The position numbers and the translations under genes were made by a program. A DNA stretch of 64,000 nt from Gammaproteobacteria bacterium. GTDB lineage: Bacteria; Pseudomonadota; Gammaproteobacteria; JADZEE01. The stretch's first letter is position 1, and each line of letters starts with the position of its first letter. Under the pieces are notes generated by a model. It ran no database searches, was not told the origin of the DNA, and saw only the letters and a program-made list of their open reading frames with translations. The stretch lies in assembly GCA_020850735.1 (NCBI GenBank), contig JADZEE010000001.1, positions 214,945-278,944 of the forward strand. Direction: 5' to 3'. Of this stretch, positions 10,930 through 22,456 are shown piece after piece.

Positions 10930-10954
10930 CACGCTCCTTTCGAACGGTCCGCCC

Positions 10955-11779
10955 ATGCCCGATCCCAACAGCGATTCCGACGTCCTGGTGCAGGTGCGCG
11001 GGCTGTGCTTTCGCCGCGGCACCAAGGTCATCTTCGACGGCGTCGACATGGACATCCGCCGTGGCGGCATCACCGCGATCATGGGCCCCAGCGGCTGCGG
11101 CAAGACCACCCTGCTGCGCATGATCGGCGGCCAGCTCCGTCCCGACGCCGGCAGCATCCACGTCGACGGCGAGGAAGTCACGAGGCTGTCGCGCCGTGGC
11201 CTGATGCAATTGCGCAAACGCATGGGCATGCTGTTTCAGAGCGGGGCGCTGCTGACCGACCTGAACGTGTTCGACAACGTCGCTTTCCCGTTGCACGAGC
11301 ACACCCGTCTGCCGAGCGCGCTCGTGCACGACCTGGTGCTGATGAAGCTCGAGGCGGTGGGTTTGCGCGGTGCGCGCGCTATGATGCCGAGCGAGCTGTC
11401 CGGCGGTATGGCGCGGCGGGTGGCGCTGGCCCGTGCGCTCGCACTCGATCCGATGATGATCATGTACGACGAGCCATTCACCGGCCAGGATCCGATCTCC
11501 ATGGGTGTGCTGGTGCGCCTCATCAAGCAGATGACCGACGCGCTCGACGTGACCAGCATCATCGTCTCGCACGACGTCACCGAGACGGCATCCATCGCCG
11601 ACTACATCTATGTGCTGTCCAAGGGCACGATCGTCGGTCAGGGACACCCCGACGAGCTCGACGCGACGGATTCGGAGTGGGTGCGTCAGTTCATGCAGGC
11701 CCTGCCCGATGGCCCGGTGCCTTTCCACCAGCCGGCCCCCGACTACGCCTCAGAGCTCGGCCTGGGATCGCGGCCGTGA
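10955..11779 (+). CDS. mlaF: MlaF, ABC-transporter ATPase of the phospholipid (Mla) system
   Basis: MlaF powers MlaFEDB, which moves phospholipids between inner and outer membrane to keep lipid asymmetry. The 274-residue protein carries Walker A GPSGCGKT at 44-51, the signature [15 protein letters not shown], a Walker B with [11 protein letters not shown], and the switch His in SHDV. ATG 10955 was chosen because the family N-terminus starts just after it; an upstream in-frame start would add 13 unrelated residues. It overlaps mlaE by 4 nt (GTGA) and heads an operon mlaFEDCB followed by ibaG and murA. Confidence 0.96.
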   Translation: MPDPNSDSDVLVQVRGLCFRRGTKVIFDGVDMDIRRGGITAIMGPSGCGKTTLLRMIGGQLRPDAGSIHVDGEEVTRLSRRGLMQLRKRMGMLFQSGALLTDLNVFDNVAFPLHEHTRLPSALVHDLVLMKLEAVGLRGARAMMPSELSGGMARRVALARALALDPMMIMYDEPFTGQDPISMGVLVRLIKQMTDALDVTSIIVSHDVTETASIADYIYVLSKGTIVGQGHPDELDATDSEWVRQFMQALPDGPVPFHQPAPDYASELGLGSRP

Positions 11780-12555
11780 TCGGCCTGCTGCAGAGCCTCG
11801 GCCGCGACGGCCTGTCATCGTTCGAGCGACTCGGTCGCGGGCACCTGTTCCTCGCCTACGTGCTCGCCGGCATGCACGGGATGATCCCGCGCTGGCGCCT
11901 GGTGGTCATGCAGGTCTTCTCGGTCGGGGTGCTGTCGCTGACCATCATCGTCGTCTCGGGCGCGTTCGTCGGCATGGTCCTCGGCCTGCAGGGTTACAAC
12001 ACCCTGGTGGACTTCGGCGCCGAGGAGTCGCTGGGCGTGCTGGTCTCGCTGTCGCTGGTGCGCGAGCTGGGGCCGGTGGTGGCGGCGCTGCTGTTCGCGG
12101 GCCGGGCCGGCTCGGCGCTGACGGCCGAGATCGGCCTGATGAAGGCGACCGAGCAGCTCGCCGCCATGGAAATGATGGCAGTCGATCCGCTGCACCGGGT
12201 CATCGCGCCGCGGCTCGCCGCCGGCATCATCGCCATGCCCCTGCTCGCGGCCATCTTCAGCGCGCTCGGGGTCTACGGCGGCTGGTTCGTGGGGGTGGGT
12301 CTGCTCGGCGTTGATGACGGTGCCTTCTGGTCGCAGATGCAATCGGCCGTGGATGTCAACGAAGACATCATGAACGGGGTCATCAAGAGCCTGGTATTCG
12401 GCGTGGTGGTGACCTGGATCGCCGTGTTCGAGGGCTGGGACACGGTGCCGACCTCCGCGGGGATCGGCCGCGCCACCACGCGCACCGTGGTAAACTCCAG
12501 CCTCGCGATCCTGGGTCTGGATTTCGTGCTGACTGCACTCATGTTCAACCAGTAA
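11776..12555 (+). CDS. mlaE: MlaE, permease of the phospholipid (Mla) ABC transporter
   Basis: MlaE is the membrane subunit of MlaFEDB. GTG 11776 overlaps the mlaF stop and gives 259 residues, matching E. coli. An amphipathic N-terminal helix is followed by five or so hydrophobic segments. The permease hallmark is visible: [19 protein letters not shown], then [28 protein letters not shown] (about 95-122) containing the ELGP and AGR motifs. mlaD follows 13 bp later. Confidence 0.96.
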   Translation: MIGLLQSLGRDGLSSFERLGRGHLFLAYVLAGMHGMIPRWRLVVMQVFSVGVLSLTIIVVSGAFVGMVLGLQGYNTLVDFGAEESLGVLVSLSLVRELGPVVAALLFAGRAGSALTAEIGLMKATEQLAAMEMMAVDPLHRVIAPRLAAGIIAMPLLAAIFSALGVYGGWFVGVGLLGVDDGAFWSQMQSAVDVNEDIMNGVIKSLVFGVVVTWIAVFEGWDTVPTSAGIGRATTRTVVNSSLAILGLDFVLTALMFNQ

Positions 12556-12568
12556 TCCGGACTGAGCC

Positions 12569-13039
12569 ATGCTGCACTCGAAGACTATTGAAACCATAGT
12601 CGGTGCCTTCATCCTGGTCGGCCTCGGCGCGCTGCTGGTGCTCGCCATGCGGGTGAGCAACCTGAGCTTCGCCAGCATGACGGCGAACGGGAGCTACACC
12701 GTCACCGCCCACTTCGACAACGTCGGTGGCCTGAAGGTGCGTTCGCCGGTGAAGATGGCCGGGGTGGTCATCGGCCGGGTGAGCAATATCGGCTTCGACA
12801 GCGCCACGTATGAAGCGGTTGCCTCACTGGCCATCGACCGCCGATACAGCGACATCCCCACGGACACCACGGCGAGCATCTATACCGCCGGGCTGCTCGG
12901 CGAGCAGTACGTGGGCCTGGAAGCAGGCGGGGCCGACGAGTTCCTTCAGGAGGGTGATCAGATTACACTGACGGAATCCGCAGTCGTGCTTGAACGCATC
13001 ATCGGTCAGTTCCTCTACGACAAGGGGAAGGGCAACTGA
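12569..13039 (+). CDS. mlaD: MlaD, MCE-domain substrate-binding subunit
   Basis: MlaD forms the hexameric periplasmic ring of MlaFEDB through which lipid passes. The 156 residues comprise one N-terminal membrane anchor (about 10-29) and an MCE domain (about 40-125) with GGLKVRSPVKMAGVVIGRV. The short tail ends soon after ALVLERIIGQ-type residues (here AVVLERIIGQFLYDKG). It is shorter than the E. coli protein, consistent with the short non-enteric form. A 163-bp gap follows before mlaC, the only sizeable gap inside the operon. Confidence 0.95.
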   Translation: MLHSKTIETIVGAFILVGLGALLVLAMRVSNLSFASMTANGSYTVTAHFDNVGGLKVRSPVKMAGVVIGRVSNIGFDSATYEAVASLAIDRRYSDIPTDTTASIYTAGLLGEQYVGLEAGGADEFLQEGDQITLTESAVVLERIIGQFLYDKGKGN

Positions 13040-13202
13040 GCGAGAGGCGGCGATTGCTCGCCGGAGCCCGTTCGGGCGTCCCGGGCAGGGGGCAGAATGG
13101 GCCTGATGCGGCCTTCTTCCCCGTCGTAATCGCCCACTCGCCTGGGCGAACCCAGGGTCTGGCCGCGGTGACATCGACCAGCGCATTTGAAGAGGTGTTT
13201 TC

Positions 13203-13832
13203 ATGAGAGGATTCACGTTCGTGATGGGCGCCTGCCTCGCTTTGGCCCTCGATGCCGTTGCATTAGCCGCCACCGACACGCCCGAACAGGTCGTGCGCAG
13301 CACCGCCGACGCGGTCATCGCCAAGGTCACCGCCGATCGCGATGCGCTGCGGGCCGATCCCAAGCGCTTGAACGCGCTGGTCGACGAGATGATCGTGCCG
13401 CGCTTCGATTTCCCGCGTATGGCGCAGTGGGTGCTCGGCAAGTACTGGCGCGACGCCGACGCTGCCGCGCGCAAACGCTTCATCGAGGAGTTCAAGAACC
13501 TGCTCGTGCGCACCTATGCAACCGCACTGCTCGAGTATTCCAATCAGAACATCACCTATTTCCCCGTGCAGACGACGGGCGATTCCCGCAGTGTCACGGT
13601 AAAGACCGAGATCGAGCAGCCGGGCAGCGTGGCGGTGCCGATCCTGTACCGCATGCACGTCAAGGACGGATACTGGAAGGTCTACGACATCGCAGTCGAT
13701 GGCGTCAGCCTCATCACCACTTACCGGGCGTCGTTCGCCTCGGAGATCCGCAAGAGCGGCATCGACGGACTCATCGACAACCTTGCTGCCCGCAACAGCA
13801 GCACGGCGGCCGCGACGACGCAGACGCAGTGA
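13203..13832 (+). CDS. mlaC: MlaC, periplasmic phospholipid-binding protein
   Basis: MlaC is the soluble shuttle carrying phospholipid between MlaA-OmpC and MlaFEDB. The 209-residue protein has a signal peptide (about 1-22), then a helical Tol-Tol-Ttg2-type domain including VVRSTADAVIAKV, RFDFPRMAQWVLGKYWR and the closing YDIAVDGVSLITTYRASF. ATG 13203 follows GAAGAGGTG. The 163-bp space upstream (13040-13202) is non-coding as far as I can see and holds short GC-rich inverted repeats, for example GCCCGTTCGGGC at about 13066. These might adjust expression of MlaC relative to the transporter. Confidence 0.94.
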   Translation: MRGFTFVMGACLALALDAVALAATDTPEQVVRSTADAVIAKVTADRDALRADPKRLNALVDEMIVPRFDFPRMAQWVLGKYWRDADAAARKRFIEEFKNLLVRTYATALLEYSNQNITYFPVQTTGDSRSVTVKTEIEQPGSVAVPILYRMHVKDGYWKVYDIAVDGVSLITTYRASFASEIRKSGIDGLIDNLAARNSSTAAATTQTQ

Positions 13833-14167
13833 CGGCGGTTGCGCTCGAATCGCGCGGCAACGGGTTGTTCGCCCTGCGCGGCGACGTCACCCAGCACACG
13901 GTGCCGGAGCTGCTCGCGGGCAGCGCGACGCTCTGGGGCGGACCGGCGGCGACGATAGATCTGGCGGGTGTGGACCGGATTGACAGTGCGGCGGTCGCGC
14001 TGCTGCTCGAGTGGGCACGCGAGGCGGCCGCGCGTGGCACGACCATGACGCTGAGCAACGTGCCCTCGGGCGTTCGTGCGATCGCGGACCTGTGCGGAGT
14101 ATCGGCATTCGTGTCGGACGGTAGCTCCGGGTGCGCGCCGGACAGGAACGGCAGCAATGACGGCTGA
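13829..14167 (+). CDS. mlaB: MlaB, STAS-domain subunit of the Mla transporter
   Basis: MlaB is a cytoplasmic STAS protein that binds MlaF and supports assembly and activity of the complex. GTG 13829 overlaps the mlaC stop (GTGA) and gives 112 residues. The STAS pattern is visible: FALRGDVTQHTVPELL, IDLAGVDRIDSAAVALLLEWAR (about 47-68), and an MTLSNVP...IADLCGV C-terminal half. It overlaps the next gene, ibaG, by 11 nt, so translation of the two is probably coupled. Confidence 0.92.
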   Translation: MTAVALESRGNGLFALRGDVTQHTVPELLAGSATLWGGPAATIDLAGVDRIDSAAVALLLEWAREAAARGTTMTLSNVPSGVRAIADLCGVSAFVSDGSSGCAPDRNGSNDG

Positions 14168-14402
14168 ACAGATTGAGCGGCTCATCGCCGAGGGTATTCC
14201 CGGGGCCACTGTGCGGGTCCAGGGTGACGACGGGCGGCATTTCCAGGCACTGGTCGTCGCGGATGCGTTCACCGGGCTGAGCCAGGTCAAGCAGCACCAG
14301 CTCGTGTACGGGGCGCTAGGCCATTTGATGCAGGAAGCGATCCACGCTCTGTCGCTGCGCACCCTGACGCCGACCGAGTGGGAATCGGTGCGGAGTCACT
14401 GA
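14157..14402 (+). CDS. ibaG: IbaG, BolA-family protein
   Basis: An 81-residue BolA-family protein (also called YrbA). Members pair with monothiol glutaredoxins and bind [2Fe-2S] clusters; IbaG has been linked to acid resistance and envelope traits. The protein shows the BolA core: an N-terminal helix, VRVQGDDGRHFQALVVADAF, the KQHQLVYGAL helix with the conserved His, and the ALSLRTLTPTEW end. ATG 14157 follows AGGAACGG. It lies between mlaB and murA, a conserved position in many gammaproteobacteria. Confidence 0.93.
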   Translation: MTAEQIERLIAEGIPGATVRVQGDDGRHFQALVVADAFTGLSQVKQHQLVYGALGHLMQEAIHALSLRTLTPTEWESVRSH

Positions 14403-16407
<2,005 letters not shown>

Positions 16408-16450
16408 GGGGCGGTTCCGGCCGGCGTGGCCGGACCAGGAGAACTCGCTG

Positions 16451-17764
16451 ATGACCATAACCAGACTGCGCACGCGCGATGCCGATTTCGATCAGCGTCT
16501 CGAACGCCTCGTGAGTCACGAACAGGCGGATCACGCGTCAGTGCTGGCAACGGTGCGCGAGATCGTCGCCGACGTGAAGGCGCGCGGTGACGCGGCGCTC
16601 GTCGAGTACACCAATCGCTTCGATGCGCGCACGGTGGCGAACGCGGCCGAACTCGAGCTCGACGGTCGCGCCCGGACCCGAGCCGCGGAGCGCGTCGCAC
16701 CGGACCTGCGCGCCGCCCTTGCAGCCGCGGCCGAGCGTATTCGGCGCTATCACGCCCATCAGCGGCTCGAGTCGTGGACCTACGCGGACGAGGACGGAAC
16801 ACTGCTCGGCCAGCAGGTCGTGCCGCTCGATCGAGTCGGTGTTTACGTACCCGGTGGCAAGGCCGCCTACCCGTCGTCGGTGCTCATGAACGTGATCCCG
16901 GCCCGGGTGGCGGGCGTGGGCGAGGTCGTCATGGCCGTGCCGGCGCCGCGCGGGGAAGTGGCCCCGGCCGTGCTCGTGGCGGCCGGCATCGCCGGCGTCG
17001 ATCGGGTGTTTACCATCGGGGGCGCCCAGGCCGTCGCGGCGCTCACCTATGGTACCGCCACCATCCCGGCGGTGGACAAGATCGTCGGGCCGGGCAACGC
17101 CTACGTCGCAATGGCCAAGGCAACGGTGTTCGGCGCCGTCGGCATCGACATGATTGCCGGCCCTTCGGAGATCCTGATCGTGTGTGACGGCGGCACCGAT
17201 CCCGACTGGATCGCGATGGACATGTTGGCACAGGCCGAGCACGACGAGCGCGCGCAGGCGATCCTGCTCTCGCCCGACGCGGCGTATCTGGACGCTGTGG
17301 CCGCGAGCATTGAGCGTCTGTTGCCGACCCTGGCACGCCGGGACATCATCCGCCGTGCCATCGACGCGCGCGCGGCGCTCATCGAGGTAGTCGACCTGGA
17401 CGAGGCGGTAGCGCTCGTCAACCGGATCGCGCCGGAGCATCTCGAGCTCTCGGTGGCCGAGCCCGAGGCGCTGGCGCGCAAGGTCCGGCACGCTGGTGCC
17501 ATTTTCCTCGGCCGGCACACTCCCGAGGCGTTCGGCGATTACTGCGCCGGACCCAATCACGTGCTGCCGACCGGGCGCACGGCCCGGTTCTCTTCACCGC
17601 TCGGCGTGTACGACTTCCAGAAGCGATCCTCGCTCATCAAGGTCTCCGCCCGCGGCGCGGCACGCTTGGCACCACTGGCGACCTGCCTCGCACAAGGCGA
17701 GGGTCTGAGCGCCCATGCGCGCTCGGCGGCCTACCGCGATCCCGGTCGTGCGGCGGACGAGTGA
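16451..17764 (+). CDS. hisD: HisD, histidinol dehydrogenase
   Basis: HisD is a zinc enzyme that oxidises L-histidinol to histidine in two NAD-dependent steps. The 437 residues match the family. Diagnostic segments are [17 protein letters not shown], the nucleotide-binding [33 protein letters not shown], the catalytic IAPEHLEL, and [23 protein letters not shown]. It follows hisG by 43 bp. In relatives such as Pseudomonas I recall hisC next; here the following gene is the convergent protease, so hisC must be elsewhere. Confidence 0.97.
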   Translation: MTITRLRTRDADFDQRLERLVSHEQADHASVLATVREIVADVKARGDAALVEYTNRFDARTVANAAELELDGRARTRAAERVAPDLRAALAAAAERIRRYHAHQRLESWTYADEDGTLLGQQVVPLDRVGVYVPGGKAAYPSSVLMNVIPARVAGVGEVVMAVPAPRGEVAPAVLVAAGIAGVDRVFTIGGAQAVAALTYGTATIPAVDKIVGPGNAYVAMAKATVFGAVGIDMIAGPSEILIVCDGGTDPDWIAMDMLAQAEHDERAQAILLSPDAAYLDAVAASIERLLPTLARRDIIRRAIDARAALIEVVDLDEAVALVNRIAPEHLELSVAEPEALARKVRHAGAIFLGRHTPEAFGDYCAGPNHVLPTGRTARFSSPLGVYDFQKRSSLIKVSARGAARLAPLATCLAQGEGLSAHARSAAYRDPGRAADE

Positions 17765-17781
17765 AGCCGGGCGACGCGGGG

Positions 17782-18945
17782 TCAGTTTGCAGGTTCGTGA
17801 GGTCGCTGGCCGACCTGTACGTCCAGTAGCAGCGTGCGCCGGCCGCGCAGCACGCGCGCTGGAACCGTCGTCCCGGGGACGATCCTGGCGATGATGTCGC
17901 GCGCCGTACGCGAGTCGATGACCGGCCGCTGGTCGATGTGCGTGATCAGATCGCCCGGCTCCAGTCCGGCGCGGTACGCGGGGCCGCCCCGCAGCACGCG
18001 TTCGACCACCACGGCACCGCTGCCGGACGGATCACTGCCGGACACCAGCGCGACGCCCGGATCCTGCACTTCGATTCCCAGCCACCCGCGCACGACGAAG
18101 CCGGTCGCGCGGATGTCCCCGAGCACCGCCATCGCCACCTCGGCCGGGATGGCGAAGCTGATGCCCGCCGCGGTCCCGGTCCGTGACACGATGGCGGTGT
18201 TGATCCCGACCAGTTCGCCACGCGCGTTGACCAGCGCGCCGCCCGAATTCCCCGGGTTCACGGCCGCGTCGGTCTGGATGAAGTTCTCATAGACATTGAT
18301 GCCGACGCGGTTGCGTCCGGTCGCGCTGACGATACCCTGGGTGACGGTCTGGCCCACACCGAAGGGATTGCCGATCGCGAGCACCACGTCCCCGACCGCA
18401 ATCGCGCCCGACGCGCCGATCGGGATGGCCGGGTAACCCGCACCCTCCAGACGCAGCACGGCGACGTCGGACTCCGGGTCCGTACCGACTATCCTTGCGC
18501 GCACGGAGTTGCCGTCGTGCAGGACCACCGCGATTTCGTCGGCACTTTCGATCACGTGGTGGTTGGTGAGAACGTGCCCGTCGGCCGCGACGATGACCCC
18601 GGAGCCCAGGCTCGTTTCCAGACGCTTGGACGGCTCGGCGAGCGCCGGACCGAAAAAGCGCTGGAACAGCGGGTCCTCGAGTAAGGGATTGCTCCGCGCG
18701 GACACGTATTTACTGGTGTAGACGTTGACCACGGCCGGGGCCGCCACCGCCACCGCGGCGGCGTAGGAATAAGGTCCCGCGGGTGCGGCGGACGGGGCGG
18801 GGGCGGGCGGGGCAACGGCGGCGGCCGGGGGTATCGCCGGGGGTGGTGCCGGCGCCGTCCGCAGCAGCAGGATCAGGTACGCCACCGCCAGGCCCGCGAA
18901 AACCGACCGCAGGGTGAAAGCCAGTGCCTCGCCAAAGCGTGCCAT
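17782..18945 (-). CDS. algW: AlgW/DegS-type membrane-anchored periplasmic serine protease
   Basis: An HtrA-family protease with one PDZ domain. DegS/AlgW proteins sense misfolded outer-membrane proteins and cut the anti-sigma factor RseA/MucA. The 387-residue protein has an N-terminal membrane anchor (about 12-29), a long Pro/Ala-rich linker (about 31-58), a trypsin-like domain with triad H130, D160 and S234 (GNSGGALVN), and a C-terminal PDZ domain (about 280-375). One PDZ and the uncleaved anchor favour DegS/AlgW over DegP. The symbol follows the Pseudomonas neighbourhood (hisGD-hisC-algW). It converges with hisD, 17 bp apart, and is divergent from petA. Confidence 0.85.
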   Translation of the reverse strand: MARFGEALAFTLRSVFAGLAVAYLILLLRTAPAPPPAIPPAAAVAPPAPAPSAAPAGPYSYAAAVAVAAPAVVNVYTSKYVSARSNPLLEDPLFQRFFGPALAEPSKRLETSLGSGVIVAADGHVLTNHHVIESADEIAVVLHDGNSVRARIVGTDPESDVAVLRLEGAGYPAIPIGASGAIAVGDVVLAIGNPFGVGQTVTQGIVSATGRNRVGINVYENFIQTDAAVNPGNSGGALVNARGELVGINTAIVSRTGTAAGISFAIPAEVAMAVLGDIRATGFVVRGWLGIEVQDPGVALVSGSDPSGSGAVVVERVLRGGPAYRAGLEPGDLITHIDQRPVIDSRTARDIIARIVPGTTVPARVLRGRRTLLLDVQVGQRPHEPAN

Positions 18946-19005
18946 GCGGTGCTCCCGGGGATCAGCGGGGCGTCCGGCGCACCGCCCCGAAGCCCCACGG
19001 TTTGA

Positions 19006-19014
19006 TGCTATAAT
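19006..19014 (+). promoter_or_regulatory. Extended -10 promoter element upstream of petABC
   Basis: TGCTATAAT contains a perfect TATAAT with a TG extension, 60 bases upstream of the petA ATG. No clear -35 lies at the right distance, which an extended -10 tolerates. The expected start at about 19021 leaves a leader of some 54 nt. It sits in the 129-bp gap divergent to algW. Confidence 0.55.
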
Positions 19015-19074
19015 TTACCGGTTTCGGGGGCGAAGAAAAATTCGCAGGCCTGCTCCATCAAGGGTTCTTACGGA

Positions 19075-19671
19075 ATGGCAAATCAGGGTATCGACCGGCA
19101 GCGGCGCCGGTTTCTCACCGCCGCAACCACCGTCGTGGGTGGTGTAGGCTGCGCCTTCGCGGCCGTCCCGTTCGTCGCGTCGTTCCAGCCCAGCGCGCGT
19201 ACCAAGGCGATAGGCGCACCGGTCGAGATCGACGTGAGCAAGCTCGAACCTGGTCAGCGGGTCATTGCCAAGTGGCGCGGCAAGCCGGTGTGGGTCGTGC
19301 GCAGAAGCAAGGCGACGCTCGCGGATCTGCCCAAGAACGACGAACATCTGCGCGACCCGGATTCCGAGGTCGTCGAACAGCAACCCTCCTACGCGCGGAA
19401 CGCCTACCGGTCGATCAAGGCCGAGTACCTGGTCGTCATCGGTATTTGCACCCATCTCGGCTGCTCACCGACCTTCGTGCCCAAGGAGGACGCGGGAGCG
19501 CTCGGCCCGGACTGGCTGGGCGGTTTCTTCTGTCCCTGCCACGGTTCGCGGTTCGATCTCGCCGGTCGCGTGTACAAGGGTGTGCCGGCGCCGACCAACC
19601 TCGAGGTTCCGCCGTACAAGTATCTCAGCGACTCCGTCATCGTCGTCGGAGCGGACGAGGGGACTGCCTGA
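19075..19671 (+). CDS. petA: PetA, Rieske iron-sulfur subunit of the cytochrome bc1 complex
   Basis: The Rieske protein passes electrons from ubiquinol to cytochrome c1. The 198-residue protein begins with a Tat-type anchor (RRRFLTAATTVVGG, residues 10-23) that stays as a membrane helix. Cluster motifs are CTHLGC at 125-130 and CPCHGS at 153-158. C125, H127, C153 and H156 bind the [2Fe-2S] cluster, and C130-C155 form the disulfide. It is the first gene of petABC, and its stop overlaps the petB start. Confidence 0.97.
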   Translation: MANQGIDRQRRRFLTAATTVVGGVGCAFAAVPFVASFQPSARTKAIGAPVEIDVSKLEPGQRVIAKWRGKPVWVVRRSKATLADLPKNDEHLRDPDSEVVEQQPSYARNAYRSIKAEYLVVIGICTHLGCSPTFVPKEDAGALGPDWLGGFFCPCHGSRFDLAGRVYKGVPAPTNLEVPPYKYLSDSVIVVGADEGTA

Positions 19672-20900
19672 TGAATGCCGTCACCAAGCTCCTGACGGGC
19701 ACGCGCGACTGGGTCGATGCGCGGTTTCCGCTGACGAAGATGTGGAACGAGCACCTCGCCCGTTATTATGCCCCCAAGAATTTCAATATCTGGTACTTCT
19801 TCGGATCGCTGCTGCTGGTCGTGCTGGTGATCCAGCTGCTGACCGGCATCTGGCTGACGATGAGCTACAAGCCGGACGCCCAGCAGGCATTCGGTTCCGT
19901 CGAGTACATCATGCGCGACGTGCAATGGGGCTGGCTCATCCGGTACATGCATTCCACCGGTGCCTCGGCTTTCTTCATCTGCGTCTATCTGCACATGTTC
20001 CGCGGGATGATGTACGGTTCGTATCGCGCACCGCGCGAGCTGCTCTGGCTGCTCGGCATGGCGATCTACTTTGCCCTGATGGCCGAGGCGTTTTTCGGCT
20101 ACCTGCTGCCCTGGGGTCAGATGTCCTACTGGGGCGCGCAGGTGATCATCTCGCTGTTCGGCGCCATACCTTTCATCGGTGACACACTGGCGCTGTGGAT
20201 TCGCGGCGACTACGTCGTCTCCGACGTGACCCTGAACCGGTTCTTCTCGCTGCACGTCGTCGCCCTGCCACTGGTGCTGGTCGCTCTGGTGTTCGTGCAC
20301 ATCATCGCCCTGCACGAAGTCGGTTCGAACAATCCCGACGGCGTGGAGATCAAGAAACACAAGGGCCCGGACGGTATCCCGATCGACGGTATCCCGTTCC
20401 ATCCGTATTACACCGTCAAGGATCTGGTCGGAGTGGGTGTGTTCCTGTTGCTGTTCGCCGCCGTCGTGTTCTTCATGCCCGAACTGGGCGGCTACTTCAT
20501 CGAGCAAAACAACTTCATACCCGCGGATCCGCTGACCACTCCGCAGCACATCGCGCCTGTGTGGTACTTCACGCCGTTCTACGCGATTCTGCGCGCCGTT
20601 CCCGACAAGCTCTCCGGAGTCATTCTGATGGGGCTGGCGGTGTTCATGTTCGTACTGCTGCCGTGGCTGGATCGCAGCCCGGTCAAGTCTATCCGGTACA
20701 AAGGCGCGTGGAGCCGCGCCGCCATGGTCGCGTTCGCCGTGAGTTTCCTGGGACTGGGTTATCTCGGTCTGGAGCCCGTGACGCCCACTTACACGCTCAT
20801 GGCGCGCGTGCTGACGGTGGTGTACTTCGGATTCTTCCTGCTGATGCCGGTTTACACCAGGATGGACCGGACCCGACCTGTTCCAGACAGGGTGACCTGA
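19671..20900 (+). CDS. petB: PetB, cytochrome b of the bc1 complex
   Basis: Cytochrome b holds the two b hemes and both quinone sites. The 409-residue protein has about eight membrane helices and the four heme ligands H94/H108 and H195/H210, with the expected 13- and 14-residue spacing. The Qo-site motif reads PVWY at 296-299 rather than the mitochondrial/alphaproteobacterial PEWY. I believe PVWY is the usual form in beta- and gammaproteobacteria. The ATG overlaps the petA stop as TGATG, and petC starts 2 bp after its own stop. Confidence 0.97.
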   Translation: MNAVTKLLTGTRDWVDARFPLTKMWNEHLARYYAPKNFNIWYFFGSLLLVVLVIQLLTGIWLTMSYKPDAQQAFGSVEYIMRDVQWGWLIRYMHSTGASAFFICVYLHMFRGMMYGSYRAPRELLWLLGMAIYFALMAEAFFGYLLPWGQMSYWGAQVIISLFGAIPFIGDTLALWIRGDYVVSDVTLNRFFSLHVVALPLVLVALVFVHIIALHEVGSNNPDGVEIKKHKGPDGIPIDGIPFHPYYTVKDLVGVGVFLLLFAAVVFFMPELGGYFIEQNNFIPADPLTTPQHIAPVWYFTPFYAILRAVPDKLSGVILMGLAVFMFVLLPWLDRSPVKSIRYKGAWSRAAMVAFAVSFLGLGYLGLEPVTPTYTLMARVLTVVYFGFFLLMPVYTRMDRTRPVPDRVT

Positions 20901-20902
20901 AC

Positions 20903-21640
20903 ATGAAACGGTTCGCTTTCGTTGCTTTGCTGGCAATCTTCACTTCCGTCGCCGGCGCTTCCGAGCAAGGGCCGACGTTCCGCGCGCACGTCGACCTCGG
21001 GGACAGGCCGTCCCTGCAGCGCGGTGCGCGCATCTTCGTGAACTACTGTCTGAGCTGTCATTCGGCAGCTTACATGCGCTACAGCCGCATGGGCGCGGAT
21101 CTAGGTCTGTCCGACCAGCAGGTCAAGGACAATCTCATGTTCAGCACGGACAAGATCGGCAGCACGATGGAGGTCGCACTGCGCCCCGACGACGCCGTGC
21201 AATGGTTCGGTGTAGCGCCTCCGGATCTGTCGGTGATCGCCCGCGCGCGCGGGGCGGACTGGCTAAACACCTTCTTTCTGGGTTTCTATGAGGATCCGGG
21301 CCGCGCTACCGGTGTGAACAATCTTGCGTTCAAGGATACGGCTATGCCGCACGTGCTGTCGGAGTTACAGGGAATGCAGCGTGCAGTGACGGAGACGATC
21401 ACCGATGCCGACGGGGTGGAACACGAGAAGATCACCGGTTTCGAGCTGGCAGCGCCGGGACGTATGAGCGAAGCCGAGTACCGGTCCACCGTGCGCGACC
21501 TCGTCAATTTTCTCGTGTACATCGGCGAACCGGCGAAGCTCGAGCGTTACCGAATCGGTGCCTGGGTAATGCTGTTCCTGCTGTTCTTCACGTTCCTGGC
21601 CTATCTGCTCAAGCGCGAATACTGGAAAGACGTTCACTAG
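20903..21640 (+). CDS. petC: PetC, cytochrome c1 of the bc1 complex
   Basis: Cytochrome c1 relays electrons from the Rieske protein to soluble cytochrome c. The 245-residue precursor has a signal peptide (about 1-19) and a heme-c attachment site CLSCH (C49, C52, H53). TAMPHVL probably supplies the Met axial ligand, and a C-terminal membrane anchor spans about 221-240. It is the last gene of petABC. sspA begins 138 bp downstream, beyond what looks like the end of the respiratory operon, though no clear terminator hairpin is visible. Confidence 0.97.
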   Translation: MKRFAFVALLAIFTSVAGASEQGPTFRAHVDLGDRPSLQRGARIFVNYCLSCHSAAYMRYSRMGADLGLSDQQVKDNLMFSTDKIGSTMEVALRPDDAVQWFGVAPPDLSVIARARGADWLNTFFLGFYEDPGRATGVNNLAFKDTAMPHVLSELQGMQRAVTETITDADGVEHEKITGFELAAPGRMSEAEYRSTVRDLVNFLVYIGEPAKLERYRIGAWVMLFLLFFTFLAYLLKREYWKDVH

Positions 21641-21778
21641 CAGCCGGCCGACGTCGTGGCGGCGCGCCACCCGCCCGCCTGCGAGCAACGAAAGGCCGGC
21701 TTGAGACAAACTGCGTTTCCGGAGCCAGCGTTGAACCGGAGCGATGACCTGATGCCGGTAGAAAATTGGAGTACGCAG

Positions 21779-22408
21779 ATGAACGTCCTTGCGAGCAGAC
21801 GATCGGTTATGACGCTGTATTCGGACGATACCTCGCCGGCCGGTCATGCCGTGCGCATAGTGCTCGCGGAAAAAGACATCAACGTCGAGATCAACTTCGT
21901 CAACGAAGAGACCAAGCCAGAAGACCTCAACGATCTGAATCCGTACGACGATCTGCTCACGCTCATCGATCGCGAGCTCGTGCTCTATGAACCGCAGATC
22001 ATGATGGAGTACCTGGACGAGCGTTATCCGCATCCGCCCTTGATGCCGGTCGACCCGGTATCAAGAGCGAACAACCGCCAGCTCCGCTATCGCATCATGC
22101 GTGACCTGTACGCACTGGTTGCCGATCTGTCGGGAACGAACGAAATCGCGGCTGCAAACGCGCGCAAGGTGATGCGCGACAATCTCACGGTTATCGCACC
22201 CGCGTTCGCGCTGAAGCCGTTCTTTCTGTCCGACGAGTACTCGCTCGTGGATTGCTGCCTCATCCCCCTGCTCTGGCGGCTGGATCACTTCGCGGTAAAA
22301 ATGCCGGCGCAGGCGAAGCCCTTAGTGCAATACGCGCAGCGAATGTTCGGCCGTGACGCGTTCCGGGCGAGCCTGTCGCCTCGCGAACGGGAATTGCGCG
22401 CCCGCTGA
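21779..22408 (+). CDS. sspA: SspA, stringent starvation protein A
   Basis: SspA is a GST-fold protein without GST activity that binds RNA polymerase and affects stress and virulence genes. ATG 21779 is preceded by GGAG and gives 209 residues, close to E. coli. The thioredoxin-like half has MTLYSDDTSPAGHAVRIVLAEK and the conserved FVNEETKPEDL and LNPYDDLLTLIDREL. The C-terminal helical half has DEYSLVDCCLIPLLWRL. The adjacency sspA-sspB downstream of the bc1 genes is conserved in gammaproteobacteria. Confidence 0.95.
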   Translation: MNVLASRRSVMTLYSDDTSPAGHAVRIVLAEKDINVEINFVNEETKPEDLNDLNPYDDLLTLIDRELVLYEPQIMMEYLDERYPHPPLMPVDPVSRANNRQLRYRIMRDLYALVADLSGTNEIAAANARKVMRDNLTVIAPAFALKPFFLSDEYSLVDCCLIPLLWRLDHFAVKMPAQAKPLVQYAQRMFGRDAFRASLSPRERELRAR

Positions 22409-22456
22409 ATCCACGCCGCGCGCGAACCTTGCCCGTCTGACCGGGTCAGATTCGTG

